Shown piece by piece: positions 30,638-40,102 of a DNA stretch of 64,000 bases (its first letter is position 1; every line of letters begins with the position of its first letter). A model generated the notes under the pieces. That model saw only the letters and a list, made by a program, of their open reading frames with translations. It was not told the origin of the DNA and did no database searches. The stretch spans positions 868,001 through 932,000 of the forward strand of contig JABMLP010000006.1 of NCBI GenBank assembly GCA_013176395.1, in the 5' to 3' direction. The stretch comes from Venturia oleaginea. Lineage: Eukaryota; Ascomycota; Dothideomycetes; Venturiales; Venturiaceae. Made by a program: the position numbers and the translations under genes.

Positions 30638-33139
30638 CTACAGTCTCCCCTCAATGCTCAGCGTCGTCTGCGCGTTTTCGATCCCACTATGCCCAAGGAC
30701 CCGCGTCTGTTCCATGAATCTGATAGCTTTTGTGGCTAACTTATGCGTATTCAAGATATTCCGGAGGTTGTTTCGTCCTGGGAAGCGGCCCAACTCGTCT
30801 CTCCGGATGTCCCGGAACTTGCGGCATTCCAGGAGGATATGGGCTACGGTCTGCATCCCTTCACGGCAGTCACACCTAGAGTCTGGGATACCTTGGACAC
30901 GTCGGCTGAAGAGGAAGGCCTTGAGCCCTATCTTTTCAGTTCTCATCTGTACGAGGATCGCACTTTCTCGCTTGCTCCGGTCTTGATGGAGTTGGAGCAC
31001 CCTTTTAGTAGGCTTAGGTGTGTATCTCCTCGTGGCTTTCCCCTTTGTCTCGGATTTCCAGCTAGTCAACCATTGTTTATTCACTACCTTCCAGCACCAC
31101 GTCTTGATTGTCGTTCTTAGCGGGTACAGTTCCGGTGGCATATCAGCTCTTGGTCCTTTCTCTCCGTCTTCTCTCCATCCAGTGGCCTCCCTGGCGGCTT
31201 GGTCAGCGGCCTCGTTCCCGTCAATTCCCTCGTGGGCAGGGATCCATCGGATGTTCACGATAGCTCCGTACTCGTGAAGTTGTGTGATCCGTTGTACAAC
31301 CCGCTTGACAATGTATGCTCCTGATCGGCCTTCCGGCCTTGTCAGCGAGCGTATCGCTGCCTGGTTGTCGGTGAAGATATTGATGTCTCTCCGTTCGTTT
31401 CCTGCCTCGATGTCTGTTTGAACCATATGCAGCGCTAGATTTATTCCTTGAAGTTCAGCTGCGTACACCGTGGAGGTCGTCTCAGGGCCCATATACGTGC
31501 TTCTCGTCTGTCTTTTCAGCGGCCAGACTGCTGCAGCGCCTGTATGTCCGTCTATGCTACTCCCATCTGTATAGATGCAAATATTACCCTCGACTCTAGT
31601 GACGGAGTCGTGCTCAGAGTGTGCCGCTTCATCGCTTGGTGCGATATGTGTCTTTGGGCCTTGCCACCATGGTGCTGCTACGAACGGCGGGATTGTCTCT
31701 CGCTTGTCGAGATTTGCTGCTCCTTTCTCTTCGGCGTCTCGATATATGTTGTATAATGGGCTATCGTAGCTTGCTCGTTGTCTTGACCTTGGTTCTCCGA
31801 ATTGAGTATCTAGCAGTTTAGGGAGGTCTTGGCACGTGAGTATACGGCTGAGGGTTTCGGTGTTGTGTTTCCAGATTTGTTGTTCGACTGGGAGCAGGTA
31901 GGTCTCTATGTCGAGGGCGACTCTGGATGTCGCTTTGAACGCTCCACAGATAATTCGTGCTGCACGTGCTTGGATTGACTGAAGTGTGTCGAGCGTTTTT
32001 CTCGTGTATGGTTTTCCCCTCATTCCTGAATTCGACCAGATTGAACACGCGTACATCATCTGAGGGACTACTACTCCGCGGTAGATTTTTCGCATATCTA
32101 GCAGACTGACGCCCCATGTTGAGCTGCCCAGAGAGCACAGTGCGTTCACTGTTTTTGTAGTTTTCCGCTTGATTTCTTCGATGTGTTCCTTCCATTGGAG
32201 TTTGCTGTCTAGCGTCACGCCTAGATATTTGCACGTTGTCTTAGGCGCAATGCATCCCCATGCCGTTTGAACGGGCTGTTGTGTGTTTATACGGGTGCGT
32301 CTTCTTGTGAAGTGTGTCAGTTGGAACTTTTCTGGGGCGAATTTTGATGCATGTGTCTTTGCCCAACAGTTTGCCTTTTCCAGCGCGTTTTCGAGTTTCT
32401 TGCACGTTTCTTCTGTTGTGTTGCCCCATGTAAGTATGGCTGCGTCATCGATATAGCCTGTAGCTGCAGTATCGTCGCCTGAGTCGCATTGCTCAATAAG
32501 GTCAGAGTTGTAGAATATGTATAAGATGGGGGATAGGGGCGATCCCTGTGGTACCCCAGTCTCGACCGTGTACTCGTCAGATTCGTAGCCATCGATGACA
32601 ATTCGCGTGCGTCTATCGCTCAGGAAGCTAGCAATCCATCGTACTGTTCTCTCATCAACTTTTCTTTTCCGAAGATTGTGTAGGAGTCTCTTGTGGGATA
32701 CGTTGTCGAAGGCGCCTGACACGTCAAGGAGCAGCAGGCTAGCGACTTGTCCTTTTCCGTTGTTCCAAGCGTTGTAGATTCTCTCGATTACAGCGTGTAG
32801 TGCGTGTTCCGTTGACCTTAACTTCCTGCCTCCCATGTGCATCCTTGGGATGACTTGGTGTGTTTCCACCAGGTAGCTAAGTCTCTTAGCGATTACTGCG
32901 TCCATGGCCTTGCCAATCGTATTCAGGAGCGCAATAGGTCGGTATGCCTTTGGAGTCGAGTAGTCGTCCTTCCCTGGTTTGCGTAGCACTACCGTGGTCG
33001 AGCTTTGGAAATGTGTCGGGTAGTGGCCCAGTTGTAGGCTCTGGTTCATGATTGTCGCCAGGTGTCCCACCAACATATAAGATGCCGTCTGCAAGGCCTT
33101 GTTTGGGATCCCATCCGGTCCCGGGGCCTTGAAGGGTGA
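30638..33139 (-). CDS. LINE ORF2, 3' part: reverse transcriptase, RNase H, CCHC tail
   Basis: This is the C-terminal part of ORF2, about 833 codons after the chromovirus junction. RT motifs in order: FKAPGPDGIPN (right at the junction), AYRPIALLN, LLLDVSGAFDNVSH, GVPQGSPLSPILY and GYIDDAAIL (active-site Y-I-D-D). RNase H follows (IYTDGSSIDG, AELQGINLAL, FTDNQAAIRSL, IPAHEGIDGNEAADQAARE, with all acidic residues present), then a C-D-C...H...C zinc-knuckle tail (CDCREGMQTVAHILLEC). Tad1-type elements of fungi have this layout. The open frame now extends 33 codons into the inserted LTR, so a chimeric start there is possible, but no functional protein is expected. Confidence 0.92.
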   Translation of the reverse strand, partial: SPFKAPGPDGIPNKALQTASYMLVGHLATIMNQSLQLGHYPTHFQSSTTVVLRKPGKDDYSTPKAYRPIALLNTIGKAMDAVIAKRLSYLVETHQVIPRMHMGGRKLRSTEHALHAVIERIYNAWNNGKGQVASLLLLDVSGAFDNVSHKRLLHNLRKRKVDERTVRWIASFLSDRRTRIVIDGYESDEYTVETGVPQGSPLSPILYIFYNSDLIEQCDSGDDTAATGYIDDAAILTWGNTTEETCKKLENALEKANCWAKTHASKFAPEKFQLTHFTRRRTRINTQQPVQTAWGCIAPKTTCKYLGVTLDSKLQWKEHIEEIKRKTTKTVNALCSLGSSTWGVSLLDMRKIYRGVVVPQMMYACSIWSNSGMRGKPYTRKTLDTLQSIQARAARIICGAFKATSRVALDIETYLLPVEQQIWKHNTETLSRILTCQDLPKLLDTQFGEPRSRQRASYDSPLYNIYRDAEEKGAANLDKRETIPPFVAAPWWQGPKTHIAPSDEAAHSEHDSVTRVEGNICIYTDGSSIDGHTGAAAVWPLKRQTRSTYMGPETTSTVYAAELQGINLALHMVQTDIEAGNERRDINIFTDNQAAIRSLTRPEGRSGAYIVKRVVQRITQLHEYGAIVNIRWIPAHEGIDGNEAADQAAREATGWREDGEKGPRADMPPELYPLRTTIKTWCWKVVNKQWLTSWKSETKGKATRRYTPKPTKRVLQLHQDRSKRESAILVQMRTEKIGLKAFLFSRRVQGIPDSRCDCREGMQTVAHILLECRKFRDIRRDELGRFPGRNNLRNILNTHKLATKAIRFMEQTRVLGHSGIENAQTTLSIEGRL
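33135..33139. repeat. chromovirus target-site duplication, left copy
   Basis: GGTGA, repeated at 38718-38722. Removing the element and one copy joins the two ORF2 halves in frame (AASP|FKAPGPD). Confidence 0.92.
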
Positions 33140-33315
33140 TATTACGGGACGGTAGCTGGAAAGACGCAGCATACTCGTAGCCAAAGATTGTTTAGATTCA
33201 GTTAAAGAGTGAAGGTATCTACAAACAGAGAACCTCAATGAGGTTCTTTCTCTATACTAGGCTCAATCAGGCTTAGGCTCTTAGCCTATACCAACCATGG
33301 GCCATGCCCATAACA
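33140..33315 (-). repeat. chromovirus 3' LTR (176 bp)
   Basis: In element sense it starts TGTTATGGGCATGG and ends CCCGTAATA, so the 3' terminus is TA rather than the usual CA. It holds an inverted repeat AGAACCTCA/TGAGGTTCT. It is base-for-base the same as the LTR at 38542-38717. Confidence 0.95.
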
Positions 33316-33330
33316 TTACCCCCCTCCTTA
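33316..33330 (-). promoter_or_regulatory. polypurine tract for plus-strand priming
   Basis: AAGGAGGGGGGTAA in element sense lies directly before the 3' LTR, as expected for a second-strand primer. It overlaps the last bases of the pol stop region. Confidence 0.8.
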
Positions 33331-36300
33331 CCGGGTGTGCAGGACTAAAGAGGGTGTGGTAGGTGGGATAATCAAACAGACAAACGCCATACATCGCTTC
33401 TGCCAGCTTGTAGCAGATTCGAAGGCGCTGGCCACCGCTACTCGGTTTCTTCGGGCCCCTGTTTGAGCTCCTATATCTTCGCCGACACCGTCGCCCTTGC
33501 CATACTCTGCCTCGAAGCGGTCTAAGTCCTCGACTTCTGTGAATAATGAACGTGGCTGCCAATCGGGATCTGCATAGCCTTTCCATTTGATTAATAACTG
33601 ACGAACCCAGCCTCGCCCAACCCGTTTCTTCTCTGCGCGAAGTATACGTTCTACTTCAAACTCAGCCTCTGTTTCTTCGGTTTGAGGCACTAATGGTGGC
33701 GGCTGGGTATCATCGGATTCTTGTGAGGGCAGTGTGTCGGTTGCGGCTCGGCGGAGTAGGTCAACGTGGAAACGGTTATGGATACCACTTGGCAGGTCAG
33801 CCAGCTCGTATACCATCGGGGAGATCTGGTTCTCGACAGTGTATTTGGCTTGCGTCCACGACAGTTTCTTTGATAGCTGCGGAGTATTGATATTCCTAAG
33901 GTTCAACCAGACTTTGTCGCCCTTTTTTAACGTTTCGGCAGCTTGACGTGACCTGTTGGCGTCGTTCTCCATCTTCTGCTGGGACCAGGCCATCGCTGCC
34001 TGTGCATATTCTTGTGCCTCTTCTATTCGTTGCACAAAGGTCTCGGCATCGGCTGTTGGTGAGTTACTGGGTGAGATTCGTTGTACTTTCTGGATTGGTT
34101 CCGCATGGTAGCCGTGGGTTAGATAGAATGGACTCATCCCTGTGACTGAAGAGTCACGATTGTTCAGTGCTAACATAGCCGTAGGTAGTAGCGTTGGCCA
34201 GTCTAGTTGGGAGTATGCGATGAAGGCGCGGAGATAGCGTAGAACTTCCTGGTTCATGCGCTCGGTCGCGCCATCAGTCTGTGGATGAAAGGCTGTAGAG
34301 AGTCTCTGCTCAATCTTTGTAAGTTCGCAAAGCTTCCTCCAAAAACGACCTGTCCAATTGCTGCCTCTGTCCGACGTCAATGCCATGGGAAATCCGTGGT
34401 AGCGATAGTGGCATTGTAAGAACCTTTTCGCGCACTCTTTGGCGCTCATTGTAGTCATAGCCTCCAACGTAACACTTTTGAGGAGGCGATCTGTGATAAC
34501 CATGAGGTATTTTGGGCCGTTTTCCTCTGCGGGCAAATCAGTCATGAAATCGATTGATAGCTCGCTGTGGAAGCGGGCCGGGATTGGAAGTGGTTTCAGA
34601 AGACCTCGCTTCTTATCACGCCATATTCCTGTTCTCCCACATACGTCGCAATTACGTACAAACTGCCGGACTGTCTTGTATTGTTGGGGCCAAAAGAAAC
34701 TTCTGGATAGAATCGCAAGCGTGCTATCTCTCCCTGGGTGTCCAGTAACATGGGAATCGTGAGTTTGTTGGACCAGCGTTGTTCGCAGCGGTTCCCAATC
34801 TGGTACCCATAGGATCCCTCTTCTCGTGACCGCGCCGTGGTCGTCTACTTCGCATTCGGGTAGCTGTACCGACAACTTGAGCTCTGGAGGAAAGGAACGT
34901 TCGCCAGTAACTATAGCCGTATGAATAGCTTCGTAGGATTGGTCCTCTGCTATTGCGCGATCCCAGAGAAGTTGTAACTCTGGTTTCTCGAAAAGATCGC
35001 ATCCTTTTGCAACTGACCGGTTTTGACCGTACCTAGTAGTGGACCGGTGTTGACCGTTTTCGGCAGTCAGCTGGTGTCGACCGTCCAGTCCAGTATTTTG
35101 CTGGGGCTCCCGTATAACGTCCCATGTACTATTGGATGTATTCGGTGTATTGACTGGGCAGATAAGGGCTTGTATTGCGATTGTTTCGGTCGTCCTCTCG
35201 GAAAGAGGAGGAAGCCATTCGTCCTTGATCAACTGGGCCACTCGCCCTTGTAGTCTCTCGTCGTTCTTGTCATGTGGCATATCTTGATGTCTTCTTGATA
35301 GTGCGTCTGGTCTTTGCGCTAGTTTTCCGGCGCGAAATTCCAGCTGGAATTGGTACTCAGATAGAATTAGCGACCATCTTGCTTGTCTCTCTGACAAACG
35401 CTGCGCTGTCATAAAGTAGCGGAGATTCTTGTGATCGGTAAGGACTTTGAAAGGTGCTGCAACACTGCGTAGTTCTCCTCTCCAGTGTTCAATGGACTTG
35501 ATTACTGCCAGTAATTCTTTATCGTGGATCTCGTAGTTACATTCAGCCGCAGTGAGCTTGCGGGAGAAGTATGCTACTGGTCGTAGTTTTCCTTTCATAT
35601 CCTTCTGCGACAACGTGCCTCCCAGCGCGTAGCCAGAGCAGTCGCACTCGAGTACCGTATCCAGGTCTGGATTCCAGTGAGCCAGTATTGGGGCGGAGAT
35701 GAATAGCTCCTTCAAGACTTGAAAGGCGTTCTCATGTTCTTTGTTCCAGACAAAAGCGACGGCCTTCCGTGTTAACTTGATTAAGGGGTCGGAGAGCTCT
35801 GAGAAGTTGTCGATGAAGTCTCGATAGAAATTTGCAAAGCCTAGGAAGGAGCGTACGCCTGTGACATTGACTGGAGCCTCCCATTCTTTAATCGCGGCAA
35901 CTTTCTCTGGGTCGACTTTGATCCCTTCTCCTGCAGTGATAATGAACCCCAGATATTTGACCTCCTGAACAGCAAACTCGCACTTGCTTAAGTCTAGCCG
36001 AAGTCCAGCAGTCTTGAGCTTGGCAAGAATTTGGTTAACCTTAACCATGTGATCCAGATAGTCGCCGTCGCTCCATATCAAGACATCGTCCATGTAGGCT
36101 GAACAGCAGATATCTAGGGATTCCCGTAGGACTCCGTTGATGTATCGTTGAAAGCTCGCGGGTGCGCCAGCTAGTCCGAAGGGGGTAACTAGCCATTCGA
36201 ATAGTCCAAATCGAGTGCGAAAAGCCGTTTTCCACTCATCGCCGTGCTTGATGCGGAGCCGATGAAATGCCGCTCTGACGTCAAGTTTGGTGTACCAACG

Positions 36301-37404
36301 CGCTGTTGCTAGATTTCGTAGGGTTTCTCGGATTAGTGGCAATGGGTAGCGGTCCGATCGAGTGATTCGATTCAGTGCCCGATAGTCTACACACATCCGA
36401 ATGCCTCCACCTGGTTTCCTTACAAATAAGACTGGGGCTGCCGCTGGTGAGTTGCTGGCGCGTATCCAGCCCTTGTCCATATAGTCCGAAAGTGTTTTTC
36501 GTAGGACTAATAGCTCTTCCCTCGACATGCCGTATAATGGGCCCCAAGGAACTTCTGCCTCGCGACCTTGTTCATCTCGTATCAATTCGATAACGTGATC
36601 GCGACCCTCTTGATGGGGCGCGATCTCTCCGTCTTCGTCGTCGAGAAAGGCATCAGCATGCTCTGCTATTTCTTCTGGTATCTCTTGTCGGATTTCTTCC
36701 TCAGTCTTTCTCTGTTTTCTTTCTGCTAACTTGCTTAGGGCCTTGTTGATATCCGACATCGAGATAGCCAGCACTTGTGTACCATCCGGTCCATCTCTTC
36801 TCAACCGTCGCTGGGCCCTTCCAACAATAGCTGCAAATACAGATCCTGACACTAGACAAGCCGCCCGCACGTGAGCGAGCCGGTCTCGCGCTTTGGTGTT
36901 CTGTTCTAGCCACCCCTTTTCTCTTACCGTGATGCGCTGGGATCCTTGACCAATAAGCAGCTTTCTCTTAGCTGCTATATATCGCACCCAGTTTCTCTCT
37001 GCCCATGCCTTGCCTAGGATAATAGGGAAGCTCAATCCTTTCACTATATACCCATAGACTCGCTCTGCTCGACCATCAATGTCGATCGTAGCGTAGGTCA
37101 TGTGCGTAATACGGAGGTCTTCTCCGTTCTCGTGGCTCTCTTTAGCCAGTGCCAATTGTTTGGTGTCAATCGGGATGCGCGGTAGACGATGTGTTTGGAC
37201 ACTCTTCTCGCTGAAAGCAGCATAAGGGAGGCAGCCGTTATCAAAGAAGGATTCGGTGAAAGAAGTTCCATTGATCAAGGTATCTATCAAGAAGGGTGTA
37301 CTTTCCATCCTATCCTTTGCTGCTTTGATTTCTCTTATGCCTGGTAGCTTTGTAATGTCTTCGCCATGTACATCTACTTCAGACCCTCGTGCGCGACGAT
37401 GCAC
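33328..37404 (-). CDS. chromovirus pol: protease, RT, RNase H, integrase, chromodomain
   Basis: About 1358 codons from the first possible initiation codon, but the frame is open further upstream and overlaps the end of gag in the -1 frame (...LIRVGKLATLVHRR). Domains in order: an aspartic-protease-like loop FFDNGCLPYAAF (Asn where Ser or Thr is usual); RT with FVRKPGGGIRMCVDYRALN and active-site YMDDVLIW; RNase H (LECDCSGYALGGTLS); integrase with HHCC (H-DSHVTGH-P...CDVC), catalytic Asp in SIDFMTDLP, Asp in TSDRGSNWTG and Glu in ATERMNQEV; and a chromodomain near the C-terminus (EFEVERILRAEKKR...LIKWKGYADPDWQP). There are no internal stops. The protein would copy the element and direct integration; in chromoviruses the chromodomain guides integrase to marked chromatin. 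Confidence 0.94.
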   Translation of the reverse strand: MHRRARGSEVDVHGEDITKLPGIREIKAAKDRMESTPFLIDTLINGTSFTESFFDNGCLPYAAFSEKSVQTHRLPRIPIDTKQLALAKESHENGEDLRITHMTYATIDIDGRAERVYGYIVKGLSFPIILGKAWAERNWVRYIAAKRKLLIGQGSQRITVREKGWLEQNTKARDRLAHVRAACLVSGSVFAAIVGRAQRRLRRDGPDGTQVLAISMSDINKALSKLAERKQRKTEEEIRQEIPEEIAEHADAFLDDEDGEIAPHQEGRDHVIELIRDEQGREAEVPWGPLYGMSREELLVLRKTLSDYMDKGWIRASNSPAAAPVLFVRKPGGGIRMCVDYRALNRITRSDRYPLPLIRETLRNLATARWYTKLDVRAAFHRLRIKHGDEWKTAFRTRFGLFEWLVTPFGLAGAPASFQRYINGVLRESLDICCSAYMDDVLIWSDGDYLDHMVKVNQILAKLKTAGLRLDLSKCEFAVQEVKYLGFIITAGEGIKVDPEKVAAIKEWEAPVNVTGVRSFLGFANFYRDFIDNFSELSDPLIKLTRKAVAFVWNKEHENAFQVLKELFISAPILAHWNPDLDTVLECDCSGYALGGTLSQKDMKGKLRPVAYFSRKLTAAECNYEIHDKELLAVIKSIEHWRGELRSVAAPFKVLTDHKNLRYFMTAQRLSERQARWSLILSEYQFQLEFRAGKLAQRPDALSRRHQDMPHDKNDERLQGRVAQLIKDEWLPPLSERTTETIAIQALICPVNTPNTSNSTWDVIREPQQNTGLDGRHQLTAENGQHRSTTRYGQNRSVAKGCDLFEKPELQLLWDRAIAEDQSYEAIHTAIVTGERSFPPELKLSVQLPECEVDDHGAVTRRGILWVPDWEPLRTTLVQQTHDSHVTGHPGRDSTLAILSRSFFWPQQYKTVRQFVRNCDVCGRTGIWRDKKRGLLKPLPIPARFHSELSIDFMTDLPAEENGPKYLMVITDRLLKSVTLEAMTTMSAKECAKRFLQCHYRYHGFPMALTSDRGSNWTGRFWRKLCELTKIEQRLSTAFHPQTDGATERMNQEVLRYLRAFIAYSQLDWPTLLPTAMLALNNRDSSVTGMSPFYLTHGYHAEPIQKVQRISPSNSPTADAETFVQRIEEAQEYAQAAMAWSQQKMENDANRSRQAAETLKKGDKVWLNLRNINTPQLSKKLSWTQAKYTVENQISPMVYELADLPSGIHNRFHVDLLRRAATDTLPSQESDDTQPPPLVPQTEETEAEFEVERILRAEKKRVGRGWVRQLLIKWKGYADPDWQPRSLFTEVEDLDRFEAEYGKGDGVGEDIGAQTGARRNRVAVASAFESATSWQKRCMAFVCLIIPPTTPSLVLHTR

Positions 37405-37412
37405 AAGGGTAG

Positions 37413-38507
37413 CTAGTTTTCCGACTCTGATGAGGCTTCCTGTAGGGAGTCATCGGTATGCTGTGTGATTACCGCAGTGACCTGAGTCTTTGGACGTGTT
37501 GCTGGTCGGAATTCGCATACGTTCGGGTGGTGCTTGGGCTTCTTACAGCGCCCGCATTTGCCCGCTTGTATAAGTGCCAAGAACTCTGTTTGGGATCGCC
37601 ATTTCGCTCTAGGTCGTCGGTCCTTCTTCGCATCCTTTCCGAGTGTATCGACCCGAGCTATCAGTGCTGCGATCTGCGCTGAAAGGGCGTTGATGCCAGT
37701 CATTTCGACATCGCCTTCTGCGTCACGACTGACTGTTTGGGGTGATTGTGGCCTCCCTCGAGTCGTTGGCGTCTCCTTATCCGTACTTGGATAGCGGCGT
37801 TGGTGGAATAGAGCCTCTGTCTTCGTCGCGAAGTACTGTACATCTTTTACGTAAGTGTCGTAGTCGTCCCTGGACAATCGCACTGATTTCAAGGTCTGTT
37901 GGAGGGAGTAGTTGAGCGCGTTGTTCATGATAGTGATCTTTGAGGCTCTTTGCGGCGCTAGGGATCCAGCTTGCGATGTCAGTTGTTCGAACTGCTGGCG
38001 GAAGTCTTCGAACGGTTGTCTGCTGCCTTGGCTAATCTTGTTCAGCTCGTCGAGAGCTTTAGCTTCCGCTTCATGATCTAAGAACTTGTCGTCCATATGC
38101 TTGATAAAGGACTCGGGTTCGTAGTTGTCATGTTGCTCTCCATTGCTTAGCCATTGGATGACGCGTTGTTGTTTCTCTGTCGGAAGCCCGTTGAAGATGT
38201 TCGCGCATATTCCTTGATTGCTTCCAAGCTTCCCATTTTCAACAGTGATTTTTGTCTTGATCTGCCATCTGAACAGCGTGTAGTTGTCTCTTTTCCCGTC
38301 CCATTTAGGCCATGCAATAGCTTTTGCACCGGTGTTCCCATCAACACTGACTGCGGTCAGAGCTGCCACCAATTGTTGTACGGTGTCAGGCGAATTTGCT
38401 CGAGCCATTGAGAGTTTGTCGATTCCTTGCGTAATGCTCGCGATTGGGTCGTCGTCGGTAGTAGGGGTGTAGGTTGTAGGAGTCGATAGGGTACTGTTGC
38501 TACGCAT
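37413..38507 (-). CDS. chromovirus gag (capsid/nucleocapsid)
   Basis: ATG at 38507 (MRSNSTLSTPT) lies shortly after the primer site; 364 codons to TAG at 37413. The capsid region holds AWPKWDGKRDNYTLFRWQIK... and the usual helical body. The nucleocapsid knuckle CGRCKKPKHHPNVC is a CX2CX4HX4C motif near the C-terminus, and the tail is Ser/Glu-rich. The last codons read TCG GAA AAC TAG. The G_GAA_AAC heptamer just before the stop is a possible though imperfect -1 slip site leading into pol. Confidence 0.92.
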   Translation of the reverse strand: MRSNSTLSTPTTYTPTTDDDPIASITQGIDKLSMARANSPDTVQQLVAALTAVSVDGNTGAKAIAWPKWDGKRDNYTLFRWQIKTKITVENGKLGSNQGICANIFNGLPTEKQQRVIQWLSNGEQHDNYEPESFIKHMDDKFLDHEAEAKALDELNKISQGSRQPFEDFRQQFEQLTSQAGSLAPQRASKITIMNNALNYSLQQTLKSVRLSRDDYDTYVKDVQYFATKTEALFHQRRYPSTDKETPTTRGRPQSPQTVSRDAEGDVEMTGINALSAQIAALIARVDTLGKDAKKDRRPRAKWRSQTEFLALIQAGKCGRCKKPKHHPNVCEFRPATRPKTQVTAVITQHTDDSLQEASSESEN

Positions 38508-38530
38508 CAAGTACACCTAGGTTTGTAAAG

Positions 38531-38541
38531 AACTGAATCTA
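38531..38541 (-). promoter_or_regulatory. self-priming primer-binding site
   Basis: Directly after the 5' LTR the element-sense strand reads TAGATTCAGTT. The LTR contains AACTGAATCTA (element sense; plus-strand TAGATTCAGTT at 38596-38606), its perfect 11-nt complement, with mismatches on both flanks. That is the Tf1 arrangement, where the first 11 bases of the mRNA fold back to prime cDNA synthesis instead of a tRNA. Confidence 0.85.
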
Positions 38542-38717
38542 TATTACGGGACGGTAGCTGGAAAGACGCAGCATACTCGTAGCCAAAGATTGTTTAGATT
38601 CAGTTAAAGAGTGAAGGTATCTACAAACAGAGAACCTCAATGAGGTTCTTTCTCTATACTAGGCTCAATCAGGCTTAGGCTCTTAGCCTATACCAACCAT
38701 GGGCCATGCCCATAACA
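38542..38717 (-). repeat. chromovirus 5' LTR (176 bp)
   Basis: Identical to 33140-33315. If priming follows the Tf1 model, transcription should begin at the AACTGAATCTA inside it, about 65 bases before the LTR end. Confidence 0.95.
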
Positions 38718-38722
38718 GGTGA
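38718..38722. repeat. chromovirus target-site duplication, right copy
   Basis: GGTGA, matching 33135-33139. Confidence 0.92.
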
Positions 38723-40102
38723 CGCTGCTTGTATTGCGTCCAGTACCTCCTTCTCAGTAACGTTTGGCATTGGTATACAATCATCATATCTTGCATCCTG
38801 TAGATCGTCGAGGTCTGCTTCTGGCGGTGCTGGGAAGAAGGCGTCCCGAAGGAGAATCGTTTTTGCCGAGGGTGTAGTAGCCTGGTTGCCGGTCGTCGGA
38901 CACTTGATAATTGGCGTCACACTTGGGGGCTGGCTTTCTCTATTGCGCGCCCACTTGGCTATTTTCCAGAGGGATTCAGTGGAGCTTGCTGCCATTTCTA
39001 CGCGGTCTCTGTGTGCTTGCCGAAGCGCCTTCTTGATCGTCCGTGTCTTGTGGTTCCTCGCCTCGCGGTAGTTTTCCCATGTCTCCTCCGTGTGTCTTCT
39101 CTCGTGTATGCGCCTTAGACGTTTTGTATCTGCCAATGCTCTCGAGCATGTTCCGTCCCATCCCTCTTTCGCCTTGGTGCATGGTCTTGTGAGGGGAATT
39201 GTCTTCGCTGCTGCATCTTTGATCGCTTTGACTAACTCCATCGTGTACATGTCTAGCGCTGCTTTCGCCCTTGGTCTCCTTCGTGCCGGTAGGGTGTCTC
39301 TGAGCGTCCCGCAGAACTCCTTGCAGTCTAGGAGTTTCCAGTTGCATCCTGGCCTGATTTCCGTGGAGCGCGTCCGGAGATCCAGTATGATGCTGATGGG
39401 GAGGTGGTCTGAGTCGTGGTCTAGCTCTCTGTCTACTCTGCTACTGATGGTCCTGTCAATCAAGCCTAATGTCATCCAGCACATATCAATCGTCGTCCTG
39501 CTGCTGCCTTCTTCGTACGTTACCGTTCCGGGCTGCAGCATGCTTGACATATCAAATCTCTCCATAATTTCGATAAGTTCTTCCGCTTCTCGGTCTTCGT
39601 GTGCGACCTGCGCTCCGCCCCACATTCTATGGTGTAAGTTCAAGTCGCCTAATACCATCTGTTCTTTCAGCGCGTGTTCCTCCAATCGAGCTCTTAGGGT
39701 CGGCAGTGAGCTGATGCGGTTTGGCATGTTTTGGACCGTATTGTAGACGTTGTGTATTACCAGCTCGTTTTCTGTTTGATCGCCATTGCTGATACTGATT
39801 CTCAATGAGCAGACGTCTCTTGTGTGCTGTTCGAATTGCAGGCTGCCGTGGTCTAGCCTTTTGTTGACAAAGAAACACACCCTTGCTGGGCCATCCTCCT
39901 TGTTCGTTGTCGGATAGTATAAGTGGAATATATTCTTCGCTGGGTGGTGTGTTGTCGACATGAAGGGGTTGCGCCACGGTTCTTGGATAGCAATAATATC
40001 GTATTCTGCTACTCTTGGATCACGGAGTAGAGTTGCCATAACCGTATCCCTTGATTTGCGTACGTTGTACTGTAGTATATTAAGTTGGTCCTTCTCTTTC
40101 AT
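38723..40102 (-). CDS. LINE ORF2, 5' part: APE-type endonuclease
   Basis: ATG 40102 overlaps the ORF1 stop as ATGA, a layout that favours termination-reinitiation. Endonuclease motifs are NILQYNVRKS, IIAIQEPWRN, VLGDLNLHHRMWGG, TTIDMCWMT and HDSDHLPISI, covering the metal-binding Asn and Glu, the Asp-x-Asn pair and the final Ser-Asp-His. A linker of about 200 residues leads towards the RT and is cut at AASP by the chromovirus. The open frame continues into the LTR to a stop near 38675. In the intact LINE this enzyme nicks the target for target-primed reverse transcription. Confidence 0.92.

Larger units (their letters stand above)
33140..38717 (-). mobile_element. complete Ty3/gypsy chromovirus, Tf1/sushi-type, 5578 bp
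   Basis: On the minus strand: 5' LTR 38717-38542, self-primer site 38541-38531, gag 38507-37413, pol in the -1 frame to 33328, polypurine tract, 3' LTR 33315-33140. The two 176-bp LTRs read identically, gag and pol are open, and the 5-bp TSD is perfect, so insertion is very recent. The C-terminal chromodomain and the 11-nt LTR-to-PBS complementarity place it with Tf1/sushi elements. Confidence 0.95.
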
